Source: Verrucomicrobiales bacterium (GTDB lineage Bacteria; Verrucomicrobiota; Verrucomicrobiia; Verrucomicrobiales; DEV007). From it: DNA of 37,919 bases. Made by a program: the position numbers and the translations under genes. The notes under the pieces were generated by a model. It searched no databases, was not told the origin of the DNA, and saw only the letters and a program-made list of their open reading frames with translations. Where the stretch lies: positions 1-37,919 of the forward strand of contig JARGOZ010000058.1 of assembly GCA_029213025.1 (NCBI GenBank). The letters are read 5' to 3'. Positions 19,501-27,247 of the stretch are shown here, one piece after another (position 1 is the stretch's first letter; each line of letters starts with the position of its first letter).

Positions 19501-20269
19501 AGTTGTGTTGTCCAGCGGTAACAATGGCTTTAATGGGGGATTGAGACTTTATATGCCAAACCGCCCTCAGAATGATATTGCCAGTGGCACGGTCATTAAC
19601 GGCGCGCAGTATATCAACCCGGGAAGTACGGCAGTTTCACTGGAAGGACTTGATTTCCGGGGAGATGAGAACCTTGATTACTTCGAGTTCACCTTAGATT
19701 ACTCGAACGGGTTTCCGGAAGGCGAATTCACTCCGGAGGGACTTTATTCGACCGTCAACGGACTCGGGGGATTTTACCAGGTGTATTATAATAACTTGGA
19801 GGACGCAGCTGCGGCTGCTGATCCACCGGTTGAAGTGGATCTTGTTGAACATGTTGGTGCCTTTGCCTATGAAGCCTTTGACTGGCCCTACGGTCTGTTT
19901 GAATGGGATGGTTACGAATCCAACGGGTTGTGGGGCAATCTCGGTGCCAATGATGCGATCGACGAAGGAGCCGTGCCGCGTTCCGGCTTTGAGGCGATGC
20001 TGGATGCCGTTTTAGGACCCCGCCGGGGAACCGGAATTCCCGGGTCAAGCGGAGGTCCGGCAGAAGGCTCCGACGGGTCCACTGCCGGGTTATCCTCGGC
20101 TGAGGCGCAGGAACGGATCGAAGAACAGGAGCGGGTTCATGTTTTCCGCACCAGGGCTACCGGAAAATCGCAGAACGAATATTTCATTTATTCTCCGGCT
20201 TCGGGAACGTACTCCAGTCTCCGTCTCTTTGGTGTTCCTGCTTCAGATCTTCCTGCATTCGAGCAGTAA
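13505..20269 (+). CDS. Giant TPS/filamentous-haemagglutinin-type surface protein with 17 IGHGG motifs (copy 1)
   Basis: A 2254-residue protein. A signal peptide ends near IQA-NPAG (residue 35). Residues about 36-190 form a two-partner-secretion (haemagglutinin activity) domain with GLGTSNLTINQ, ALINWNSFSI, INRVTGGN and the NPxG motif in INPAGILVG. Glycine-rich strands then lead to FWSDYDTTFRGEVSA and GTLLLDPTDVTI (about 440-500), typical of large FHA-type proteins of PVC bacteria and cyanobacteria. From residue 772 to 1815 the motif [IVL]GHGG recurs 17 times, usually after a polar-aromatic residue and Q/M/R/K (YAQIGHGG), alternating with GDIxVxAGxxI strands; gaps are often 51-52 residues. A 200-residue insert before the sixteenth copy has an EF-hand-like DRNGDG at 1710. 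The C-terminus carries GPRR and EYFIYSPASGTYSSLRLFG. Probably a long beta-helix on the cell surface. No TpsB partner is in the window. Confidence 0.85.
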   Translation: MKTTASRLRRNWFIQSLCTILMIPGLVLFPVAIQANPAGANVVAGAVNFNGLGTSNLTINQSSNTALINWNSFSIGTGEITQFVQPSINALAINRVTGGNLSAIYGQLKANGNVMVINPAGILVGASGVIDIKGSVTLSTLDAANQDLLNGGSTLFSGTGGAGVTNYGVISGRDVIFLGNYIDNQGRITAAQSIAMGVGGEILLGQTPDGASISVRGGGAGADTGISNSGSITGGNVYLEGHGNSYNKAINNSGTVRATGFNFRGGRLTLKGGSGSRIVNTGNMYARQENGTGGEIAVSGGTVDINSGVVDASGTQGRNGGSIDVQAEDITFGENALMIADGKDGGSINLDASNTLTVGGTATSTGDTGDGGSIDLSGDIVEVQSTAMVDVSGFSGGGSARFGGGFQGSDDSIRNATSLNVEEGSLVLADGTFGDGGTVIFWSDYDTTFRGEVSAQALGMVGNGGLVEVSGKDTLTFRGVVSTLALKGRTGTLLLDPTDVTIVDGALGASAGATLTDDDVNFALQSSNVIIHTGTAGSDAGNILVDNDVRIEWGTPNTNAAAAQNFHDLTLLANGDITVEGHIISHGAGNVNLFAGWDGVTNVAGLGIPDVNFPNANQAPGRIDFAALREFGTPVEGRGIVSINHIGNDQAVQVGSRFGETNVIATDLKIEVPLGGSDRFAHLGYRATTHTESGGAGQYGLINSSVFRQGYTGGNTVGTAEAGFEVDLTGSVFDVNNNPDMANSGNINVEVERSIFLTGEPGGGDSRKYVQIGHGGSSDVRDTDLRTGGSTNQIEHSLINADHSGNIHVVAGRSQAGIIQIQAGRETSYGKIGHGGLSNPAADVTARGAGAYKGDISVINQNGSIIAFGNDENSGGWAGFTQIGHGGYRNSRTAEVTEGLATGNTNVLDYDDANGATKDDDAGNPNFDQTLGTRVLDPDLLTPDGNAVGDQGNIRVEAINGIVRFQAGNSSRSSARIGHGGHERPGNIGSFNADGTVAENADITVIGDAVLFLNTFDNDDQRMVQIGHGGYMSPGNAAGNIYVESKTGKVEFEAGGNYGFAMVGHGGHVHTWDTDNQGVSGTLSGNVTVKSAGDIIFGGGGRPDNFIATRAWKQIGHGGFGWNSQSGNADPLRNAHYGDIKVTAGGEIDFKTSIVNEIGGYQNFSLIGHGGYAARGNHYGKIDVNAETGITFESFGGWDIREDDFGADSAGGNQNFSMIGHGGYENDHTTGATGGGANEVELGGKAGTARDSSINVNTASGDIIFIAPQKDRVEATRALAEAGGGNFSNDGDEELDYLSAYAEDSFVQIGHGGTGEGRYYDPTDGYNTGGVSGDITVTAGDGKIEFVGSTIKREYSSHISLLLNGNADVYGDEGRDSFNSRQSVYNYAQIGHGGEAIRGTKSGDIVVTAQDDIFMEAGDGSRSYSMIGHGGWDSDAPTDNSTNANHAPQTNIGIVGEGNIIVNSIGGSVKMHAGDGDGTFDVSDLSWTQIGHGGRSSNGSVTDSFIEVTAGGGDLELYAGVSARENFALIGHGGRDSRAQTWGGDIDIYAENNITLISRESGYEQASAFAQIGHGGYDTDFQGNNDIPLYGLGSVVTGEINIVAATGDITLLTGVDVTSAHSGGAGNFRYEGDDPVLLTGYAGNSGTEGNVDGNTASTDFARGPDGDHGFGPDGIGWNADDDLVARADNVEQAGADGNIHTRADNIYQIDRNGDGIFTDDPDPAVDEVFIGEIPVSAGYMFGGGRGTIAERYDHDNNGSNDGVNYAGAQGGWTRIGHGGQSTNITVINQDINITAGGNIIGVAGEVRDAMVQLGHGGGPDSWSGNSTRRRTVSTGDIDITAGLNIEMYAGSGNNSAVKIGMGEYQPTADRSRVESGTNAQSGNRVATWEGDIFVKAGENIILDADETATVVLFNRDINVAGVGDIIGVNQFALQDTLINGNDMNRVLIGHLDTNDNRAGHGNLSSSGDTFIAVSRNNPDYLGGGTGYLETRVSPGNANGVVLSSGNNGFNGGLRLYMPNRPQNDIASGTVINGAQYINPGSTAVSLEGLDFRGDENLDYFEFTLDYSNGFPEGEFTPEGLYSTVNGLGGFYQVYYNNLEDAAAAADPPVEVDLVEHVGAFAYEAFDWPYGLFEWDGYESNGLWGNLGANDAIDEGAVPRSGFEAMLDAVLGPRRGTGIPGSSGGPAEGSDGSTAGLSSAEAQERIEEQERVHVFRTRATGKSQNEYFIYSPASGTYSSLRLFGVPASDLPAFEQ
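15818..18955 (+). repeat. IGHGG-encoding repeat region of copy 1
   Basis: The five-codon motif begins at 15818, 15998, 16151, 16433, 16580, 16691, 16847, 17003, 17159, 17429, 17672, 17783, 17972, 18092, 18218, 18827 and 18941. Three successive gaps are exactly 156 bases and others are 111-189. The Gly and His codons vary (GGT/GGA/GGG, CAC/CAT), and the DNA between motifs is not repeated, so the motif is held at protein level and is not a fresh tandem duplication. Degenerate forms (IGMGE, IGHLD) follow downstream. Confidence 0.9.
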
Positions 20270-20347
20270 TTTGACGCGTCACACGAGACTCAATCGAAAC
20301 AATAGAAAGAGAACGAAGACAATTTCATCTCCTACTCCAGTAATTTT

Positions 20348-23300
20348 ATGAAAGTATTTCAATTGATCAGAAAATCCAGGGTATCGTGCGCCGCCTTGGT
20401 CGCCGCGCTGATTCCTTCGGTGTCGCTAGTCACGGTGCCAGTGTCGGCTAATCCTGCAGGCGCGACGATAGTCAATGGCGGGATTGATATCCAGGGCCTC
20501 GGGACCAGCATGGTCAACATCAATCAAAGTACCCAGTCGGCGATTATTAACTGGCAGGACTTTTCCATCAATGCCGGGGAGACAACCCACTTCAACCAGG
20601 TGGCCGGCGGGATCGTTCTCAACCGGGTCATCGGTGGAAATCCTTCCGCCATTTACGGAACCCTGAGTGCGACCGGAACCGTAATGGTGGTGAACCCGCA
20701 GGGCATTCTGGTGGGACCTTCCGGGGTTATCGATGTGAAAGGCGCGCTGACACTGTCCACACTGGATATCGATAATAACGACTTCCTCAACGGTGGAGCC
20801 AATCGGTTTTTCGGGGATTCGACTTACGGGGTGACTAACTACGGGAATGTCAGGGCGACAAACGGTGCCATGTTCCTGGGTGGTTTTGCTCACAATTTCA
20901 ATACAATCGAGTCAACCAGGGGCGCTGTGGCTCTCGCTTCAGGGAGCGAAATTTTGGTGGACCAGTCAGGGGATTCCATGATCACTGTTCGTGGAGCTTC
21001 TGATTATACGGGTATCGGAGTGAATCAGCAGGGAACCGTAACCGGCGCATCAATCGACCTTCAGTCGCATGGAAATGCTTATGCTCTCGCGATCAATAAT
21101 GGAGGGATTTCCCGGGCGACCGGTGGCTACAAGCGCAACGGTCGATCGGTTCTCAAGGCAATGGGCTCATCCAGTCGCATGGTCAATACGGGATCGATTA
21201 TTGCAGAAAATACAGACTCCTCCGGTGGAGGCGGCGGTGAAATTCGAATGGAGGCAGATGTAATCGAGAACTCCGGGACGCTCAACGCCGGTCGTAACGG
21301 AACTGTAGATGTTATAGGTCAAAGTCTGACTTTCTCGGATGAATCAAAGATTATCGGCAACGAAGGGAGTGTGAATCTGAATGCTTCCGGAATGGCTTCG
21401 ATTTCAGGGGATATCGATGTGTCCTCGGTTGATTCACGGGGTGGAGACGTCGTGATTACCGGTGAAGAGGTTATGGTCAATGCGATTGTTAACGCTTCCG
21501 GTGCCTCCGGCGGTTCCGCCAGGATCGGGGGAGACATCCAGGGAACAGATGCGAACGGTATTCAAGCATCGTCTTCCAGTGTCATCGGTTCCGATGCGTT
21601 GTTTGATGTTTCAGCTACATCGGGTGACGGTGGTCAAATCGTCGTCTGGTCCGATGGCAATACATTTTTCGAAGGCGAGGCGAGAGCCAATGCCACCGGC
21701 ACGATTGGCAACGGTGGTTTCATTGAGGTGTCAGGTAAGAATCAACTGACCTTCCGCGGTCTGGTTTCCGCTTATGCCACTTCGGGAAATTCCGGATTGG
21801 TTCTTTTCGATCCGGGCGACCTTGTAGTGGGGAATGATATCACAGCTGATATTCAGAATGATTCGATTAACAATACCCTGCAGGGAGGTACCTCGGTTCT
21901 TCTAACGACATACGATGGTGACATCACATTTCTCGATACAGGAGACGGGAATGACCGTGACGGGGCGATACAATGGACCAACTCGAACGCGAGTTTTGGA
22001 GCTTTTGCCGGTGGTCAGATTTCCGTTCAGACTCACATCCGGACTTCCGGTGCGGGTTCCATCAACCTGATCGCAGGTTGGGATGTGCCGGAGTCTGCGG
22101 AAGCGGATGTTACGGCCATGTTAGCGGATAATATTTCTGTCGCTGATATCTTCGATACCTATGTTACGGCAGGTCAGTTCGGTGCATCGGGAGGGAATGT
22201 TCTGGTAGGGAATACTTCGATGACTCGCTATGTAACGGTGGGATCCCGTTTCGGGGACACGAATGTAGCGGGAAATGATGTAATACTTGCGGCCGGGGCG
22301 ACGAACGGAACAGAGATGACTTTAGCCCAGATTGGATTCCATGATTCAGGCCAGATTTTTGCTCCACGGATGGGGACTCTCGATCTGAACAGCAGGGCAT
22401 TGGAGGAAGATAACAACCCGCTTGTAGGTATTGTAGGAGTGAATGAGAGAAGTGACGGAATGGGAGTCTATGCGATGAATGCAGAAGGTGTTCACGATGG
22501 GGGCGGACCCTTATCCAGTGGGACCAACGAGACTTTTATCCCATATGCCAATGACTACATGGACGAAAGAAACGGCAACTGGTGGTGGCAGCAAATCGAT
22601 TTAAGGTCAAGAACTTTGGGAGACTCAGAATATATTGCGTCTTATGCCGCAGTAAACGAAACTTTAGGTGCGCTCCGTCCTGAGTCTGGAGCGGGTTTAG
22701 CAACCGATACGGCAGATATCAACGTTTTGGCCACGGGAAATGTTTTCCTTTTGGGGGGCGGTGCTCATCTCTCGTCGGCGCAAATTGGCCACGGTGGATC
22801 TTCCGCAGCGACATATGAGCATAAAGCGAGAAGATCGACAGGCAACCAGAGTGGCGTTGATACCAACGGTGGAAATACGACTGCAAGTACTCAGACTCTG
22901 CAGTATTGGTCCCAAAACGGGGCTACCTCTGATCGTTCTGCCATGGCGATTGCCCGACTGGCTCCGGTTTACGGCAACATTAATGTGTTAGCCGGTGTGA
23001 ATGTGGATGCCGGTGTCAATTTTAATCATGACGGGAATGTTACGGCTATTCTGAATGCCGGTGTTGGAGATATCCTCGTGCAAGGCTTACAGGCGGCGGG
23101 AGGACGCAGTTCAAATCCGGAAGCAAATAATGCATCGCAGGGAACCCCTTCCATGATCGGTCATGGTGGGATTGGTCAGTTCGGTACTTTTGATGGAGAT
23201 ATTCAGGCAAGGGCCGGGCGGAATGTATCCGTCATCGCCGGTAGTGGCACAAGAGCTTATGCTCAGATTGGTCATAACATTGACACATACCACTATTGGG

Positions 23301-26300
23301 ATCCACCAAGCGGCGACCATCAGATTCGGTTCTTTGCCAATGCTTCTGACTTTAATGATCCTCTGTTGCGCCGGGGAGAATTGTTTACCGGTTTTACAAA
23401 TATTGCCCAGGCATTGTCAGCCGGTACAACAAGTTTGGGTGAGACCATTCTGGGAGATACTTTTGTGCCGTTCGGTACTTCGACCAACGGAACTGCAGAT
23501 CCAAGAAACGATACGGCTGGTAACCTAAACAACCGCAATGAACTTTCCGATCCCATCGCTCCTGGGCCGAATGCTGTTGCGGTGGAGGCACTCGATGGAA
23601 GTGTCGTCAGCGGATTTCATGGTGATGTTGTCGTTGAAGCGGTAAGCGGTAATGTAACAGTTGAAGGGTATAGCACTCCGAATACCTCTGAAACAGGTTC
23701 GGGAAATTCAGGTGATGCTGGTCTCGCCACAAGCAGAGACCGCCGGTATGCCAGAATTGGCCATGGTGGAACTTCGTCCGCAGTAGGGGATGAGCACTCA
23801 GGGTATCGGATCAATGGTACGAATCGTTATCGGGAGCTGGTCCAGGTGTACTTCGCTACCGATGATGACAAATATGAAACCGCTGCTGCTACGATTACAG
23901 GGCAGAGCGGAAATGCCCGCGGTCGTGGATTGACTTTCATGACTATAACCGGAGACATTGATGTAAGGGCTGGTAGCGATATCTCGGTATTAGCAGGCAA
24001 TGACTTGTTTGATTTCGCTCAGATTGGTCACGGCGGAAACACGCTGGCGGATTACGAGACGTCCAGCGTTATGGCTGGAAATATTGATCTTCGCGCGGGA
24101 AGAAATTTAACCATCACAGGAGGTGGTGAAGAGGAGTGGACTGGAAATCGAAATAATCAACATACCCGCGCACAGGCTCATGTAGGACATGGTGGATACC
24201 GGACGGGATTTCTTCACCAGGTAGGAGACATCAGCGTGAATACGATAGGAAATGTAACGATAACAGGTGGTGCATACGGCGACTCCTACGCCAAGATTGG
24301 TCACTTGGGTTCCGATGACTTTGGTTCGGTAGGTGGAGATTTCACCAGAGCTGAGAACTTCAATTTCGACGGAGTCTCCATTAACATTGACTCTAAAATA
24401 GAAGGGAATCAGCTCACCGTTACTTACAGCAATGGACCTGATAATGTGGGATCCCCTTTTACGACGGCGTATACTCCTTTCGGCGTGGATAAACTCGAAG
24501 GGGCCACAACCATCAATCGAACCATTACCAGCAACACAGCGAACATCTACGTTGATGCAGGAGGGCTGGTGACACTTGATCACCTGGCATCCGCCAGAAG
24601 ATTGACGGCTACCCAGATTGCTGCCAATCGAAATATCGCAGACACTGAAGTTACTGATGGCAGGCGCCAGGATGCCTATGCCCAGATTGGTCACGGAGGG
24701 AGCCTTACGGATCAGGAATACCACAGGGTTGCCTCCTTTAACTATGACGACATGGTTGGAGATATTACTGTCGACGCATTCGGGGTTTTGCTGGAAAGCG
24801 GCGACATTCTGGGTGCGTGGTCCAGAATTGGTCACGGCGTCACCGGCGACAATATGCGTGTTCGTCATGGTGAAGAGATGCTAATTGGTGGATTTATCAA
24901 TGTGTTTACAGAAGATGACGTCTTCCTGAATGGAGCAGCTGGCGCAGAGAAAAATACATACGATGACGAGGCGGATATTGATGTTCCAGCAAAGGCAAAC
25001 GGGGTTGTCATAGGTCACGGTGCAATTCTGAATCGCCGTGGTGGAGACATCGGTCAGATGGCCGTTCTCGACACAGGCGGGGTTATCAACGGAGTTACCC
25101 TTTCTTCTTCTACCATTACAGTCGATTCAGGTGGAGACGTGAAGTTGTATGGAGGAAACGGAGGGCAGGATCAGAACGGAGCTGCTCCGGGAGGATCCGG
25201 TACTCACGCGCAGATTGGTCACGGGGCACCTTCACTGACAGGTCAAAATGTTTCATCTATTGGCTACAACGGTGATATTAATGTGATCGCCGTTGGTGAC
25301 ATTGAATTGCAGGCAGGTAATAACGACCTGATTGAGGGTATCGCAACCTGGGCCTCTTCAGGTGGTGCCGCCGTCATCGGTAATGGAGGTATCTATATGG
25401 ATGCTCCCGCTTCCGGCGACATCAACGTGCAGGCCGGAAACGATCTGAAGATCACGGCAACAAAGAGGATCGATGTGGCGGACAATGGTGATCTTGCGGT
25501 GAATCTCTATACCCATTTAAATTTCGCTAAAATCGGCCATTTCTCGGCAGAGACTTCGAACTCCAACTCGGTCGATGTGGGAACATTCGAGGGCGATATC
25601 TCTGTAGTTGTAGGTAACGATCTGGTGATGACAGGCGGACAGACAACCGAGCACGATTCTTCCGGTTTTGCTGATCTTGGGTTGATTGACGATGAGTTTG
25701 AAGGTGACAACTTCCATGATTTATATGGTAGGCGGGGGGTTACCGCTTCTTTTGCACAGATTGGTCATGGTGGTCCCGGAATACGGGGGAGAATGGACGG
25801 AAATATCGAAGTCCTTGTAGCCAATAATATGGCGACGTTTGACGGAACAATTGATAATAATCTGAATGATTCCGAATACAGTTCCGGTTTTGGCGCTGCA
25901 TTCAACCCCAACAACTATGTAAAAATTGGTCATGGAGACTGGATTCGTGACGGAACGAATACAGATCCTGACTACGGCGGAGTGCGCAGGGCTGCATCAG
26001 GTGTTATGGAGGGGAATATTGTGGTAGCGGTTGGAAACGAGGCTGATCTGGAGCACACTCTTATCGGTCATGCTGATCCAACAGTTTCCGGTGCCTTTTC
26101 TACTTCGGGAACTACAGATATTGCCGTAAGCCGTAATGCTCCATTTTATTCAGAAACCGGAACTGGCAGCCTTATAACGGAAGGAATTATCGTGCAGTCA
26201 GACGTCGACCCGACTGATACACTGAAAGGCACAAGGCTCGTATCGGGAACGGTATTTACCAGCGGGGGATTCGGGGATCAAGCTCTCAGCATCTACATTC

Positions 26301-27175
26301 CACAAAGATCCCTCAATGAAATGAGTGATACGACCCGTTTGAATGCTGACACTTCCGGAGACTTCTATCACGCCAATTTCGGATTGACAGATTTCCCGAC
26401 TGGCACCGGAACTTTTGCCGGTGAAGACGACGAAGTCTTTTTGGCGCCTGACCTCTGGTGGATGTCTGATGAAGATGTGGCTGAAGCAATTGCCAAGAAA
26501 TATACAACCACCGGTCAGTTCCCTACTGCTGCCGGAGGCGGCCAGGGTGGCATCGTTGCAGAGGTTGATGGTGAGGGTGGACTTCCCAATCTGACAGCTT
26601 TGACTTCCGGGGCACTGGGATCTTCTCCAAACGGGGCTCTCAGTCGCGCAGGTCACAGTCTTTCCGGAGGTGCGTATACCGTGTTTTACGATGCAATTAC
26701 CCCGGTGTCTGATACCTTCGCATTTGCTCCGGCAGGCCCCGGACCGGACCTTGCGCCTTCGGTCTTCAATGAAGGAACGTTTGATGTTTTCGAGCGTCAG
26801 GATGATGGTTTTGATGCTTTCTTCGGAAATCTTTCCGGTCTGCCAACGGAAAACCTGCCGTATCGTGAACAGGACAGTGATGAACTCGGAGTCCCCGGGC
26901 AGATCATGGAGGAGTTTCTCGATATGATCTTCGGGCCGCGGAGAACCGGAGGTTCCCAGGTTAATAACAGCGGCGGGGCCCTTCAATCTTCAGATCCTGA
27001 CAGCGATAGTTCAAGATCTCCGGGTGTAGTGGCACAGGAAGACAACGAAGAGTTGGAGAGACAGCAAAATCGCAACAACCGTCCATCCGGTATAGGTGGC
27101 ACCGAAGCCTATATCCATACTCCGGGAAGTACCTCCTATTACTCAAGTTTCGAAATATTCGGGGAGATTGAATAG
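20348..27175 (+). CDS. Giant TPS/filamentous-haemagglutinin-type surface protein, paralogue with decayed IGHGG motifs (copy 2)
   Basis: A 2275-residue paralogue lying 78 bases after copy 1 with no terminator between, so probably co-transcribed. The signal peptide ends near VSA-NPAG (34). The TPS domain repeats the hallmarks INQSTQSAIINWQDFSI, LNRVIGGNPSAIYG and VVNPQGILVGPSG. The region GQIVVWSDGNTFFEG to GLVLFDPGDLVV matches copy 1. Seven exact [IV]GHGG motifs start at about residues 813, 937, 1137, 1226, 1279, 1447 and 1805; about ten more sites are variants (GHNI, GHLG, GHGV, GHGA twice, GNGG, GHFS, GHGD, GHAD). The flanking GDIxVxAG strands are kept. The C-terminus has FGPRRTGG and AYIHTPGSTSYYSSFEIFG, matching copy 1. 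Beta-helix surface protein by inference; ligand unknown. Confidence 0.85.
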   Translation: MKVFQLIRKSRVSCAALVAALIPSVSLVTVPVSANPAGATIVNGGIDIQGLGTSMVNINQSTQSAIINWQDFSINAGETTHFNQVAGGIVLNRVIGGNPSAIYGTLSATGTVMVVNPQGILVGPSGVIDVKGALTLSTLDIDNNDFLNGGANRFFGDSTYGVTNYGNVRATNGAMFLGGFAHNFNTIESTRGAVALASGSEILVDQSGDSMITVRGASDYTGIGVNQQGTVTGASIDLQSHGNAYALAINNGGISRATGGYKRNGRSVLKAMGSSSRMVNTGSIIAENTDSSGGGGGEIRMEADVIENSGTLNAGRNGTVDVIGQSLTFSDESKIIGNEGSVNLNASGMASISGDIDVSSVDSRGGDVVITGEEVMVNAIVNASGASGGSARIGGDIQGTDANGIQASSSSVIGSDALFDVSATSGDGGQIVVWSDGNTFFEGEARANATGTIGNGGFIEVSGKNQLTFRGLVSAYATSGNSGLVLFDPGDLVVGNDITADIQNDSINNTLQGGTSVLLTTYDGDITFLDTGDGNDRDGAIQWTNSNASFGAFAGGQISVQTHIRTSGAGSINLIAGWDVPESAEADVTAMLADNISVADIFDTYVTAGQFGASGGNVLVGNTSMTRYVTVGSRFGDTNVAGNDVILAAGATNGTEMTLAQIGFHDSGQIFAPRMGTLDLNSRALEEDNNPLVGIVGVNERSDGMGVYAMNAEGVHDGGGPLSSGTNETFIPYANDYMDERNGNWWWQQIDLRSRTLGDSEYIASYAAVNETLGALRPESGAGLATDTADINVLATGNVFLLGGGAHLSSAQIGHGGSSAATYEHKARRSTGNQSGVDTNGGNTTASTQTLQYWSQNGATSDRSAMAIARLAPVYGNINVLAGVNVDAGVNFNHDGNVTAILNAGVGDILVQGLQAAGGRSSNPEANNASQGTPSMIGHGGIGQFGTFDGDIQARAGRNVSVIAGSGTRAYAQIGHNIDTYHYWDPPSGDHQIRFFANASDFNDPLLRRGELFTGFTNIAQALSAGTTSLGETILGDTFVPFGTSTNGTADPRNDTAGNLNNRNELSDPIAPGPNAVAVEALDGSVVSGFHGDVVVEAVSGNVTVEGYSTPNTSETGSGNSGDAGLATSRDRRYARIGHGGTSSAVGDEHSGYRINGTNRYRELVQVYFATDDDKYETAAATITGQSGNARGRGLTFMTITGDIDVRAGSDISVLAGNDLFDFAQIGHGGNTLADYETSSVMAGNIDLRAGRNLTITGGGEEEWTGNRNNQHTRAQAHVGHGGYRTGFLHQVGDISVNTIGNVTITGGAYGDSYAKIGHLGSDDFGSVGGDFTRAENFNFDGVSINIDSKIEGNQLTVTYSNGPDNVGSPFTTAYTPFGVDKLEGATTINRTITSNTANIYVDAGGLVTLDHLASARRLTATQIAANRNIADTEVTDGRRQDAYAQIGHGGSLTDQEYHRVASFNYDDMVGDITVDAFGVLLESGDILGAWSRIGHGVTGDNMRVRHGEEMLIGGFINVFTEDDVFLNGAAGAEKNTYDDEADIDVPAKANGVVIGHGAILNRRGGDIGQMAVLDTGGVINGVTLSSSTITVDSGGDVKLYGGNGGQDQNGAAPGGSGTHAQIGHGAPSLTGQNVSSIGYNGDINVIAVGDIELQAGNNDLIEGIATWASSGGAAVIGNGGIYMDAPASGDINVQAGNDLKITATKRIDVADNGDLAVNLYTHLNFAKIGHFSAETSNSNSVDVGTFEGDISVVVGNDLVMTGGQTTEHDSSGFADLGLIDDEFEGDNFHDLYGRRGVTASFAQIGHGGPGIRGRMDGNIEVLVANNMATFDGTIDNNLNDSEYSSGFGAAFNPNNYVKIGHGDWIRDGTNTDPDYGGVRRAASGVMEGNIVVAVGNEADLEHTLIGHADPTVSGAFSTSGTTDIAVSRNAPFYSETGTGSLITEGIIVQSDVDPTDTLKGTRLVSGTVFTSGGFGDQALSIYIPQRSLNEMSDTTRLNADTSGDFYHANFGLTDFPTGTGTFAGEDDEVFLAPDLWWMSDEDVAEAIAKKYTTTGQFPTAAGGGQGGIVAEVDGEGGLPNLTALTSGALGSSPNGALSRAGHSLSGGAYTVFYDAITPVSDTFAFAPAGPGPDLAPSVFNEGTFDVFERQDDGFDAFFGNLSGLPTENLPYREQDSDELGVPGQIMEEFLDMIFGPRRTGGSQVNNSGGALQSSDPDSDSSRSPGVVAQEDNEELERQQNRNNRPSGIGGTEAYIHTPGSTSYYSSFEIFGEIE

Positions 27176-27247
27176 TAAGGAATTGTGAAGAGGTTCTTTG
27201 AGTTTTTTACTTGCAGTCGAAGGGCCTCTCTCACACAATGACCGATC

